40,307 nt of DNA from an uncultured Mesorhizobium sp. (lineage in GTDB: Bacteria; Pseudomonadota; Alphaproteobacteria; Rhizobiales; Rhizobiaceae), in the NCBI GenBank assembly GCA_937958475.1, contig CALFXR010000237.1, forward strand, positions 1 through 40,307, given 5' to 3'. A program made the position numbers and the translations under genes. Each line of letters begins with the position of its first letter. Position 1 is the first letter of the stretch. The notes under the pieces are model-generated. The model ran no database searches. It saw only the letters and a list, made by a program, of their open reading frames with translations, and was not told the DNA's origin. Below, piece by piece: positions 1 through 7,647 of the stretch.

Positions 1-15
1 GTGGGGGCGAGGAGT

Positions 16-64
16 GGCGCCCGTCCTTCACGCTTCGTCATCCACGGGCAAGCGACGCGGTGCG
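16..64 (+). repeat. Direct repeat, copy 1
   Basis: A 49-base segment that recurs in the same orientation at 249-297 with 44 of 49 positions identical by eye. It flanks an inverted-repeat element on the left. It is non-coding as far as I can see and belongs to the repeat mosaic upstream of the M23 peptidase gene. Confidence 0.7.
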
Positions 65-69
65 TGCCT

Positions 70-126
70 CCCTTCTCCCCTTGCGGGAGAAGGTGGATCG
101 GCCGAAGGCCGAGCCGGATGAGGGGT
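70..126 (+). repeat. Palindromic intergenic repeat unit A
   Basis: The unit has a 9-bp arm hairpin (71-79 with 85-93, loop of 5) followed by a 5-bp core hairpin with a GAA loop (99-103 with 107-111). The unit recurs in inverted orientation at 199-248. Ends are nearly identical between copies while the core stem differs. Such short palindromic units are common between genes in rhizobia; I cannot name the family with certainty. Confidence 0.7.
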
Positions 127-198
127 GGTGCGTGGAGCGCGGCGCGGCCCGCAAGGTGCTGACAGCGCTTCGTTTTTCGCCGTCGCGATACGGCCAGC

Positions 199-248
199 AC
201 CCCTCATCCGCCCCTTCGGGGCACCTTCTCCCGCAGGGGGAGAAGGGG
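199..248 (-). repeat. Palindromic intergenic repeat unit B, inverted copy
   Basis: Read on the minus strand this matches unit A (70-126) at both ends, with the same 9-bp arm hairpin. Its core hairpin is GCCCC-GAA-GGGGC instead of CGGCC-GAA-GGCCG, so the stem is kept but the bases are changed on both sides. It is about 6 bases shorter than unit A. Confidence 0.7.
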
Positions 249-297
249 GGCGCCCGTCCTTCGCGCTTCGTCGTCAACGGGAAAGCGACGCGGAGCG
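249..297 (+). repeat. Direct repeat, copy 2
   Basis: Second copy of the 49-base segment at 16-64, with five differences. It sits directly right of inverted unit B, so the order is direct repeat - unit A - spacer - inverted unit B - direct repeat. Confidence 0.7.
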
Positions 298-390
298 GAG
301 CGCGATCCGAGGATCCGCGGCCTGCCGGAGAAGGCGCGGTTTCCCGGCCGCGAAGCGGATCCGCCCCGCCACAATGACCCGGCCCGGCAG

Positions 391-413
391 ATCCTCGGGT
401 CAAGCCCGAGGAT
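391..413 (+). repeat. 9-bp stem palindrome of a common alphaproteobacterial intergenic type
   Basis: A perfect stem ATCCTCGGG / CCCGAGGAT with a 5-base loop (TCAAG), followed by GACG. Sequences of this form recur between genes in many alphaproteobacterial genomes (general knowledge, not searched here). No U-tract follows, so it is not a standard terminator. The rest of 298-606 is GC-rich and shows no gene that I can support. Confidence 0.55.
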
Positions 414-606
414 GACGAGCGAAAGAGCCGGTGCTCGGCCGCCGCTTCGCGGCTCCGCCACGACGCCGCAGGCGAGGAGGCAAGGCGGAGCGCAAGTGTC
501 GCGGCGGGTCGGGAGGCCGGCGTCGCGGCAGGCAAAGCTTTGTTAACCCTAACGATGTGTAATCGATCCCAGCCGAAACCAGTCCACGGCATGGAAGTCG
601 AGTGAC

Positions 607-1866
607 GTGAAAGCATCCGCCCAGTCAGCAGTGTTTGGCAAGCGCCGGGAGCCCCATACGGTCATCATCGCCCGCGGCGACGATATCCGCCACTTCACGG
701 TGAGGCCGTGGATGGCGGCGCTCGCCGGCTCGGCGCTCGCGGCCATCGCCGTCGGCTACCTGCTCGCCACCTCCTATCTCGTCCTGCGCGACGACCTGAT
801 CGGCGCCGCGGTGGCCAGGCAGGCGCGCATCCAGCAATCCTACGAAGACCGCATCTCGGCGCTGCGCGCCCAGGTCGACCGGATCACCAGCCGGCAGCTG
901 CTCGACCAGCAGCTGATGGAGAACAAGGTCTCCGAACTCTTGGCCCGCCAGAGCGTGCTGTCGCAGCGGCACGGCCGGATCGGCCCGATCCTCGAACGCG
1001 CGGCCGGCGAGACGGGGCTGCTGCCCGCCGCCGTCCCGGTGCCGGCGCAGAAGCCGCAGGTCCGCGCCGACGCCGGCGCGACGCCCGTCCTCGCCCATGC
1101 CGCCCCGGCGGGCAACGCTTCGCCGCTGCCGCTGCGCACCGGCAGCGTCGACCGCGAATCGGCGGCCGACCGGGCCGACAAGCTCTTCGTCGCCATCAAC
1201 CAGTCGCTGCGCGCCATCGAAGGCGAGCAGCTGACCAAGATCGCCACGCTCGCCGAGAACGCCGCCGAGACGGCCGACGTGATCGCCCAGGCGCTGGAGG
1301 ATGCCGGCCTGGAGATCGACGTCGACTACGGCAAGCAGGGCATCGGCGGTCCGCTGGTCGCTCCCGACCGTGCCACCGAGTTCGACACGCGGGTGCGCGA
1401 ACTCGACGAGGCGCTCGACCACCTCGACGCCATGAAGAAGGAAGCGCGCCGCTATCCGATCGCCAATCCGGCGCCGGGCGTCTCGGTGTCGAGCGGCTTC
1501 GGCATCCGCCGCGATCCCCTGCTCGGCACGCCGGCCATGCATGCGGGCATCGACTTCCGCGGCGCCATCGGCTCGCCGGCCCGCGCCACCGGCAAGGGCA
1601 CGGTAATCAAGGCCGGCTGGAACGGCGGCTACGGCCGCATGGTCGAGATCGACCACGGCGACGGCTTCACCACGCGCTACGCCCACCTGAGCAAGGTCCT
1701 GGTGAAGGTCGGCGACAAGGTCGCGGTCGGCGACGTCGTCGGCAAGATCGGCTCCAGCGGCCGGTCCACCGGCCCGCACCTGCACTACGAGGTGCGCAGG
1801 CACGGCGAAGCCATCGACCCCGTGCGTTTCCTCAAGGCGGGACGCAAGGTCAGCGCGCTCCTGTAG
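607..1866 (+). CDS. Membrane-anchored M23 (LytM) family metallopeptidase
   Basis: Predicted peptidoglycan DD-endopeptidase (or LytM regulator) of 419 residues, starting at GTG. Residues 36-60 form one transmembrane segment, about 65-115 are a coiled coil with heptad-like leucines, an Ala/Pro linker follows, and the C-terminal M23 domain occupies about 295-405. The zinc site looks intact: H312 and D316 in MHAGIDFRG, and the HLH motif with H391/H393; YAHLSK is also present. This layout (inner-membrane anchor, coiled coil, periplasmic LytM) is that of cell-wall hydrolases or activators acting in growth and division. It converges on prfB with only 19 bases between the stops. The upstream repeat region leaves the promoter unclear. 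Catalytic activity is inferred from the metal ligands. Confidence 0.85.
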   Translation: MKASAQSAVFGKRREPHTVIIARGDDIRHFTVRPWMAALAGSALAAIAVGYLLATSYLVLRDDLIGAAVARQARIQQSYEDRISALRAQVDRITSRQLLDQQLMENKVSELLARQSVLSQRHGRIGPILERAAGETGLLPAAVPVPAQKPQVRADAGATPVLAHAAPAGNASPLPLRTGSVDRESAADRADKLFVAINQSLRAIEGEQLTKIATLAENAAETADVIAQALEDAGLEIDVDYGKQGIGGPLVAPDRATEFDTRVRELDEALDHLDAMKKEARRYPIANPAPGVSVSSGFGIRRDPLLGTPAMHAGIDFRGAIGSPARATGKGTVIKAGWNGGYGRMVEIDHGDGFTTRYAHLSKVLVKVGDKVAVGDVVGKIGSSGRSTGPHLHYEVRRHGEAIDPVRFLKAGRKVSALL

Positions 1867-1885
1867 GGCCGGCGCGGCCGACCCG

Positions 1886-3017
1886 TCAGTCGATGTCGGC
1901 GATGGCCTGGCCGGCACCGCCCTCGATGCGCTGCGACAGCGATGCTTCCATGAACGGATCGAGGTCGCCGTCGAGCACGTCCGACGGGCTGGTGCTCTCG
2001 ACCCCGGTGCGCAGGTCCTTGACCAGCTGGTAGGGCTGCAGCACGTAGGAGCGGATCTGGTGGCCCCAGCCGATGTCGGTCTTGGCGGCTTCCGTGGCGT
2101 TGGCCGCGGCCTCGCGCTTCTTCAGCTCCTCCTCGTAGAGGCGCGAGCGCAGCATTTCCCAGGCCTTCGCCTTGTTCTTGTGCTGCGAGCGCTCGGCCTG
2201 GCAGGCGACCGCGATGCCGGTGGCGAGATGGGTGATGCGCACGGCCGAATCGGTGGTGTTGACGTGCTGGCCGCCCGAACCCGAGGAACGGTAGGTGTCG
2301 ATGCGCACGTCGGATTCGCTGACGTCGATCTGGATCGAATCGTCGACGACCGGATAGACCCAGACGCTCGAGAACGAGGTGTGGCGCCGCGCGTTGGAAT
2401 CGAACGGCGAGATGCGCACCAGGCGGTGCACGCCCGATTCCGTCTTCAGCCAGCCATAGGCGTTGTGACCCTTGATGAGCAGGGTCGCCGACTTGATGCC
2501 GGCCTCCTCGCCCTCGTGGACTTCCAGCACCTCGACCTTGAAGCGGCGCCGCTCGGCCCAGCGCGTGTACATGCGCAGGAGCATGTTGGCCCAGTCCTGG
2601 CTCTCGGTGCCGCCGGCACCCGCATGGACTTCGAGATAGGTGTCGTTGCCGTCGGCCTCGCCCGACAGCATGGATTCGATCTGGCGCGCCCTGGTCTCGC
2701 CGGCCAGCGAGCGGATCGCCGCCTCGGCCTCGGCGACGACGGACGCGTCGCCCTCCTCCTCGCCGAGCTCGATCAGGCCGAGATTGTCCTCGAGCGCCTG
2801 GGTGAGGCCGCGCACCGACCTGATGCCGTCGTCGAGCGACTGGCGCTCGCGCATCAGCTTCTGGGCTTCCTGCGGGTCATTCCAGAGACTGGAATCCTCC
2901 GCGCGCATGTTCAGGTAGTCTAGTCTCTTGATCGCCTGATCCCAGTCAAAGATGCCTCCTCAGCAGGCTTATCGCCTGCTTGATCTCGTCGACCAGGTTC
3001 TGGGTTTCCGTGCGCAT
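1886..3017 (-). CDS. prfB: Peptide chain release factor 2, programmed +1 frameshift
   Basis: RF2 recognises UGA and UAA stop codons and releases the finished peptide. The main frame shows the SPF codon-recognition tripeptide (about residues 203-205) and the GGQ hydrolysis motif (about 248-250). The frame open from 2908 lacks the usual N-terminus. It is supplied by a short zero-frame ORF starting ATG at 3017, whose 23 codons end CTT-TGA-C at 2951-2945. An AGGAGG lies three bases upstream of that CTT (2960-2955), the same layout as the classical prfB recoding site. A +1 slip at CTT joins the two frames and gives 376 residues, normal for RF2. Thus the gene should be read as join(3017..2949, 2947..1886) on the minus strand. 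It lies about 100 bases downstream of mrcA, probably in the same transcript. Confidence 0.95.
2945..2960 (-). promoter_or_regulatory. prfB programmed frameshift site
   Basis: Read on the minus strand: AGGAGG CAT CTT TGA C. The internal Shine-Dalgarno, 3-base spacing, CUU slip codon and in-frame UGA followed by C match the known RF2 autoregulatory signal, in which low RF2 slows termination at UGA and favours the shift. Confidence 0.95.
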
Positions 3018-3118
3018 GAATGCTGTCTTCTCGCTGCCGGCATGCCGGATTGAATCGGCGCGGACCATAGGGAGGCCCCTGCGCGCTGTAAAGGAAAATG
3101 GCGGTGCGTCAGCGGCGG

Positions 3119-5575
3119 CTAGTAAAGCCCGCCGCCGCCGCTCTGGATCGCCTTGTTGGCCTGCGGCGACAGGGCTTCGCCGAAGCCGTTGGAGCCGTCC
3201 TCGCCCATGCCGATCACCCAGTAGCTGTCGGCGGGGCCGGTTCCGGGCTTGAAGGCCTCCATGATGGTGCCGCCCTCGCCCTGCGCCGCCTGCATGCCGG
3301 TCTTGCGGTTGATGGCGATCAGCTTCATGCCCTCGGGCACCTGGAAGTCGACGATCGGCTTGTCCTTCAGCGCTTCCGCCATGAACTCCTTGAAGATCGG
3401 CGCGGCGAGGCCGCCGCCGGTCGATCCCTTGCCGAGGCCCTGCGGCTTGTCGTAGCCGAGATAGAGGCCGACGACGAGGTTGGGCGTGTAGCCGATGAAC
3501 CAGGTGTCCTTCTCGTCGTTGGTCGTGCCGGTCTTGCCGGCGATCGGACGGCCGAGCTCGGCGACCGTGGTGGCGGTTCCGCGCGTGACGACGCCTTCCA
3601 TCATCGAGGTGATCTGGTAGGCGGTCATCGGATCGAGCACCTGTTCGGCGTTGTCGATCAGTTCCGGCTCGGGCTGGTCCATCCAGTCCTTCGCCACGCA
3701 GCCCTCGCAGGCGCGCTCGTCGTGCTTGAAGACGGTCTTGCCGTAGCGGTCCTGGATGCGGTCGATCAGCGACGGCTTGATCTGCCTCCCGCCATTGGCC
3801 ATCACCGCATAGGCGGAGACCATGCGCATGACGGTGGTCTCGCCGGAGCCCAGCGACATCGCGATGTGCGGCGCCATCTTGTCGTAGACGCCGAACCGCT
3901 CGGCATATTCGGCGACCAGCTTCATGCCCATGTCGTTGGCCAGGCGCACCGTCATCAGGTTGCGCGAGCGCTCGATGCCGTTGCGCAGCGTCGAAGGCCC
4001 GGCGGCCTTGCCGTCATAGTTCTTCGGCGTCCAGGTCGAGTTGCCGATGGTGATGGTGATCGGCCCGTCCATGATCACCGATGCCGGCGTGTAGCCGTTG
4101 TCGAGCGCGGCGGCGTAGACGATCGGCTTGAACGACGAACCCGGCTGGCGCTTGGCCTGCGTCGCCCGGTTGAACTCCGATTCCGCATAGGAGAAGCCGC
4201 CGACCATGGCGAGCACGCGGCCGGTGTGCGGGTCCATCGCCACCATGCCGCCGGAGACTTCCGGAACCTGGCGCAGGTCGTAGGCGCCCTCGCCCTCGGC
4301 CGCCTTCTCGACGAAGACGACGTCGCCGGGAAGCAGGACCTCCTCGGGCGACGACGCCTTGACGCGCTTGCCCTTGGAGACGTAGCGCATCGCCCAGTTC
4401 ATGCCGTCTTCGGTCAGAGCCGCCGTCTCGCGCGCCGCCTCGATCTCTCCGGAAATCTCGCGCCGGGGCTGGAGGCCGATCGAGACGCTGTCCTTGGAAC
4501 TCTCCAGGACCACCGCCAGCCGCCATTCGGGGACGTCGTCGAGCGACTTGACCTTGGCGAGCGCCGCGCCCCAGTCGCCCGAGATGTCGATCTTTTCGCG
4601 CGGGCCGCGATAGCCGCGCAGGCGGTCGAATTTGATCAGGCCGTTCTGCAGCGCCTTGCGCGCGAACAGCTGGAGCTGCGGGTCGAGCGTGGTGCGCACC
4701 GACAGCCCGCCCTCGTAGAGAGCGTCCTCGCCGTAGCGGGAGATGATCTCGCGCCGGACTTCCTCGGTGAAGTACTCGCCGGCGAACAGGTAGGTGCCCT
4801 TGCGCCGCGGCGACACGCCGAGCGGCTCGGCCTTGGCCTTCTCGCCCTCGGCGCGTTCGACGTAGCCGTTCTCGACCATCTGGTCGATCACCCAGTTGCG
4901 TCGCTCGACGGCCCGGTCGGTGTGCTTGAACGGATGATAGTTCGACGGGCCCTTCGGCAGCGCCGCCATGTACGCCGCCTCGGCCACGGTCAGTTCGTTG
5001 ACCGACTTGTCGAAGTAGGTCAGCGCCGCGCCGGCGATGCCGTAGGCGCCGAGACCGAAGAAGATCTCGTTCATGTAGAGTTCGAGGATCCGATCCTTGG
5101 AATAGGCCTGCTCGATGCGGAAGGCGAGGATCATCTCCCTGATCTTGCGATCGTAGGTCTGGTTGGCCGTGAGCAGGAAGTTCTTGGCGACCTGCTGCGT
5201 GATCGTCGAGGCGCCGACCGGCCGCCGGCCGGAGCCGAGGTTCTGGAAATTGGTGACGATGGCGCGGACGAGACCGGTCACGTCGATGCCGGGGTGGGAA
5301 TAGAAGTTCTTGTCCTCGGCCGAGAGGAACGCCGCCTTGACGCGGTCCGGCACCGCCTGGATGGGCAGGAAGAGCCGCCGTTCGCGCGCGAACTCGGCCA
5401 TCAGGGAGCCGTCGCCCGCATGCACGCGCGTCGTCACCGGCGGTTCGTACCGCGCCAGCACCTCGTAGTCGGGCAGATCCTTCGTCAGCGCGCTGATGTA
5501 GATGCCTACGCCCGCCGCGACGACGAGCGCCAGCATGACGCCCACGCCGAACAAGTATCCGATGAGACGAATCAT
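3119..5575 (-). CDS. mrcA: Penicillin-binding protein 1A (bifunctional transglycosylase/transpeptidase)
   Basis: Class A PBP of 818 residues that polymerises glycan strands and cross-links peptides in the periplasm. An N-terminal transmembrane anchor (about 8-30) is followed by the GT51 domain (about 55-240) with EDKNFYSHPG (catalytic Glu 87) and GASTITQQVAKN. An OB-like insert separates it from the transpeptidase domain, which shows SSFK (active Ser), SRN and KTGTTND motifs in order. The start ATG has a good GGAGCGGGA site upstream. The C-terminus is Gly-rich. It sits downstream of amiC and upstream of prfB, all on the minus strand, an order typical of rhizobial genomes. The 213 bases between amiC and this gene could hold its own promoter. 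Confidence 0.95.
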   Translation of the reverse strand: MIRLIGYLFGVGVMLALVVAAGVGIYISALTKDLPDYEVLARYEPPVTTRVHAGDGSLMAEFARERRLFLPIQAVPDRVKAAFLSAEDKNFYSHPGIDVTGLVRAIVTNFQNLGSGRRPVGASTITQQVAKNFLLTANQTYDRKIREMILAFRIEQAYSKDRILELYMNEIFFGLGAYGIAGAALTYFDKSVNELTVAEAAYMAALPKGPSNYHPFKHTDRAVERRNWVIDQMVENGYVERAEGEKAKAEPLGVSPRRKGTYLFAGEYFTEEVRREIISRYGEDALYEGGLSVRTTLDPQLQLFARKALQNGLIKFDRLRGYRGPREKIDISGDWGAALAKVKSLDDVPEWRLAVVLESSKDSVSIGLQPRREISGEIEAARETAALTEDGMNWAMRYVSKGKRVKASSPEEVLLPGDVVFVEKAAEGEGAYDLRQVPEVSGGMVAMDPHTGRVLAMVGGFSYAESEFNRATQAKRQPGSSFKPIVYAAALDNGYTPASVIMDGPITITIGNSTWTPKNYDGKAAGPSTLRNGIERSRNLMTVRLANDMGMKLVAEYAERFGVYDKMAPHIAMSLGSGETTVMRMVSAYAVMANGGRQIKPSLIDRIQDRYGKTVFKHDERACEGCVAKDWMDQPEPELIDNAEQVLDPMTAYQITSMMEGVVTRGTATTVAELGRPIAGKTGTTNDEKDTWFIGYTPNLVVGLYLGYDKPQGLGKGSTGGGLAAPIFKEFMAEALKDKPIVDFQVPEGMKLIAINRKTGMQAAQGEGGTIMEAFKPGTGPADSYWVIGMGEDGSNGFGEALSPQANKAIQSGGGGLY

Positions 5576-5788
5576 TCCCGCTCCAGTCCCAGCCTTCGTC
5601 CGTCCCGCACGGCGGACGCTGCAGCCGACGCGCGCCGTAGCGGCGACAGCTTGACGCCGTCAACTCTTGTCGTGCCGATGTGGGCAAAATACGGCAGGAC
5701 CGCGACCAAGATCGCATCGCCGGTCGCAACAGGCCCGCCGTGTCCGCGATGCAACGGTCGCGACGCCGGCACGGCCGCTACGTGCATC

Positions 5789-7030
5789 TCACCCGCCTGC
5801 GCCGAGCTTGGCCTGGGCGAACAGGCCGATGGCCTTGGAGATGCTGCCGACGGCCTTGCGCCGCCAATCGCCGTCGAGGAGCTGCTGTTCGTCCTGCGGG
5901 TTCGAAAGGTAGCCGAGCTCGACGAGGACGGACGGCACGTCCGGCGCCTTGAGCACGCGGAAGCCGGCCGAGCGGTGCGGATTGTTGATCATCTCGATGC
6001 TGTCGGAGAGTTCGCCGACGAGCGATCGCGCGAAGCGCATCGAGAAGGAATGCGTCTCGCGCCGGATCAGGTCAACGAGGATGTTGGCGACCTCCTGATT
6101 CTCCTCGACGATCTCGATGCCGGCGAGCTGGTCGGAGAGGTTTTCGCGGTCCGCGGTGGCTTCCGCCTCGGCGTCCGACGCCTTGTCCGAGACCGTATAG
6201 ACGGTGGCGCCGCGGATGTTCTTTAGGCGGATCGTATCGGCGTGGATGGAGATCAGCAGGTCCGCCTCGTGCGAGCGCGCCAGGCGGACCCTCTCGTCGA
6301 GGCGCAGGAAGACGTCCTTGTCGCGGGTCATGTAGACGTCGTAGGCGCCCGATTCCTGGAGCGCGGCCTTGAGTTCGAGGGCAAACGACAGCGTGATCGC
6401 CTTTTCCACGGATCCGTTCACGCCTTCCGCGCCGCCGTCGATGCCGCCGTGCCCCGGGTCGAGCACCACCGTGAAGCGCTTGCCCTCGCGCGGCGCCGCC
6501 TTGGCGACGCGGCCGGTCTTGGCCGTCGTGGTGGAACCGGTCGTCTCGGCCTGCAGCGCCAGCGCCGCGTCGTAGGCCGCCTCGGAGGACGATACCATGT
6601 CGACGACCAGGCGGTATCCCGGGCTCGCCTCGTTGGCGATCACGTCGACGCGCTCCAGCTCGAACGGGCCCTTGGCGGTGAGAATCAGCCGCGACACGCC
6701 CGCCTCGATGTTGCCGTAGCGAACGGCGGAAATCAGGCCGCGCGGCTCGAGATCGGCGGCATCCAGGGCAAGCCCGGTGTCCGGCAAATCGATCACCAAT
6801 CTGTGAGGACCACGCAGAAGGAACCATTTCGGATCGGGTTCGGAGTCGAACTGGAGGACGAAACGCATGCGCGCCGCGTCGCCGGCGAGCTTGAATCCAT
6901 CCGCGGTCACGGCATGGCCGGCGGCATGAGCCTGCGCGGCAAGGAACGGCGCAGCGAGGGACAGGACGAGAAGAAGCCCCCGCAACCAGCGGTAAAACCC
7001 GCGGAATCCTGCAATTTCGTGACGAACCAC
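5789..7030 (-). CDS. amiC: N-acetylmuramoyl-L-alanine amidase with AMIN domain
   Basis: Periplasmic zinc amidase that cuts the bond between N-acetylmuramic acid and the stem peptide, used in cell separation. After a signal peptide (hydrophobic LRGLLLVLSLAAPFLAAQ, cleaved near AHA) comes an AMIN domain (about residues 40-150) and then the Amidase_3 domain. Metal and catalytic signatures are visible: LDPGHGGIDGGAEG, VEKAITL, LLISIHADT and SVLVELGYLSN. The start is uncertain: the frame is open from GTG 7090, but GTG at 7030 has GGAG six bases upstream and gives a sensible signal peptide (413 residues); TTG at 7063 is also possible. It is divergent from rne. Confidence 0.9.
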   Translation of the reverse strand: MVRHEIAGFRGFYRWLRGLLLVLSLAAPFLAAQAHAAGHAVTADGFKLAGDAARMRFVLQFDSEPDPKWFLLRGPHRLVIDLPDTGLALDAADLEPRGLISAVRYGNIEAGVSRLILTAKGPFELERVDVIANEASPGYRLVVDMVSSSEAAYDAALALQAETTGSTTTAKTGRVAKAAPREGKRFTVVLDPGHGGIDGGAEGVNGSVEKAITLSFALELKAALQESGAYDVYMTRDKDVFLRLDERVRLARSHEADLLISIHADTIRLKNIRGATVYTVSDKASDAEAEATADRENLSDQLAGIEIVEENQEVANILVDLIRRETHSFSMRFARSLVGELSDSIEMINNPHRSAGFRVLKAPDVPSVLVELGYLSNPQDEQQLLDGDWRRKAVGSISKAIGLFAQAKLGAGG

Positions 7031-7187
7031 GACTCGCTCCGCCTGTCCACCGAACCCATTCAAACGCACGACGCCCGCTCCGATCGCCACTCGGCCGATT
7101 AACGATTCGTAGCGTCACATGGTTAAGCAAGCCTTTCCGCCGCGGGCGGCCGTCGCCGCCCCTTTCCGGAGCGAAGGAAGCGAGGGG

Positions 7188-7216
7188 TTGCCTTGGCTTC
7201 CGGCAGATCATAAAAG
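7188..7216 (+). promoter_or_regulatory. Candidate sigma-70-type promoter for rne
   Basis: TTGCCT at 7188-7193 and TAAAAG at 7211-7216 are separated by exactly 17 bases. It would give an rne leader of about 425 bases. Found by eye only; the -10 element is a weak match. The 7031-7647 interval otherwise holds the divergent amiC/rne control region, with no gene that I can support. Confidence 0.35.
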
Positions 7217-7414
7217 CGACATCGGACCATCGCAATGCCCGGTAACGACCGGCCGCCTCACCTGAAACTGTTCAAGGTTGTTGAGGTCCTGGCGTATCCG
7301 GGACAAGGGTGGTTCCGACAGGATTCTTCAGAGCTTCCGGTGACGCGGATGCACTGATGTTCGAAAACGGCCGAGGCGTGCGTCTCGTGCCGGCTCATTG
7401 CGAGCAAATCAGCG

Positions 7415-7438
7415 GGTCCGGTTTCCGGACCTTTGTTC
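7415..7438 (+). terminator. Attenuator-like hairpin in the rne leader
   Basis: A perfect 7-bp stem GGTCCGG / CCGGACC (7415-7421 with 7425-7431) with a three-base loop is followed by TTTGTTC. It lies 210 bases before the rne start codon. The U-run is short, so it may pause or trim transcription rather than stop it. Confidence 0.4.
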
Positions 7439-7647
7439 AAATGGTTCCGCAGGATCTGCGATGGCGTTAGCTGCAGCGAAGGAACGAGACGGGAAAACCC
7501 GCGCCATGACGGCGCCGGCCGGCTCCTTCGCTGCGTCACGCCCGCCGATGGCGGACTGCAATTTATCCGGCAAGGCCGATCGGGCGGATTCAAGAACGGG
7601 CTTCGTTGCTCGCGAATTCCCACGCCCGGCTGCCGGGGAGACACACA

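Noticed and set aside
1..606. Protein-coding frames in the repeat region
   Set aside because: The open frames are Arg/Pro/Ser-rich, overlap on both strands and cover the palindromic repeats; none has a ribosome site or a recognisable motif.
5651..5663. FNR/FixK site upstream of mrcA
   Set aside because: The spacer between half-sites is three bases rather than four, so it does not fit the family; kept only as an unexplained palindrome.
3098..6226. 1042-codon open frame antisense to mrcA and amiC
   Set aside because: It spans two unrelated genes and their spacer, with Ala/Arg/Gly/Val-rich composition and no domain; it results from high GC at third codon positions.
7097..7130. CtrA site between amiC and rne
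   Set aside because: ATTAACGATTC and ATGGTTAAG give only isolated half-sites without the N7 spacing.
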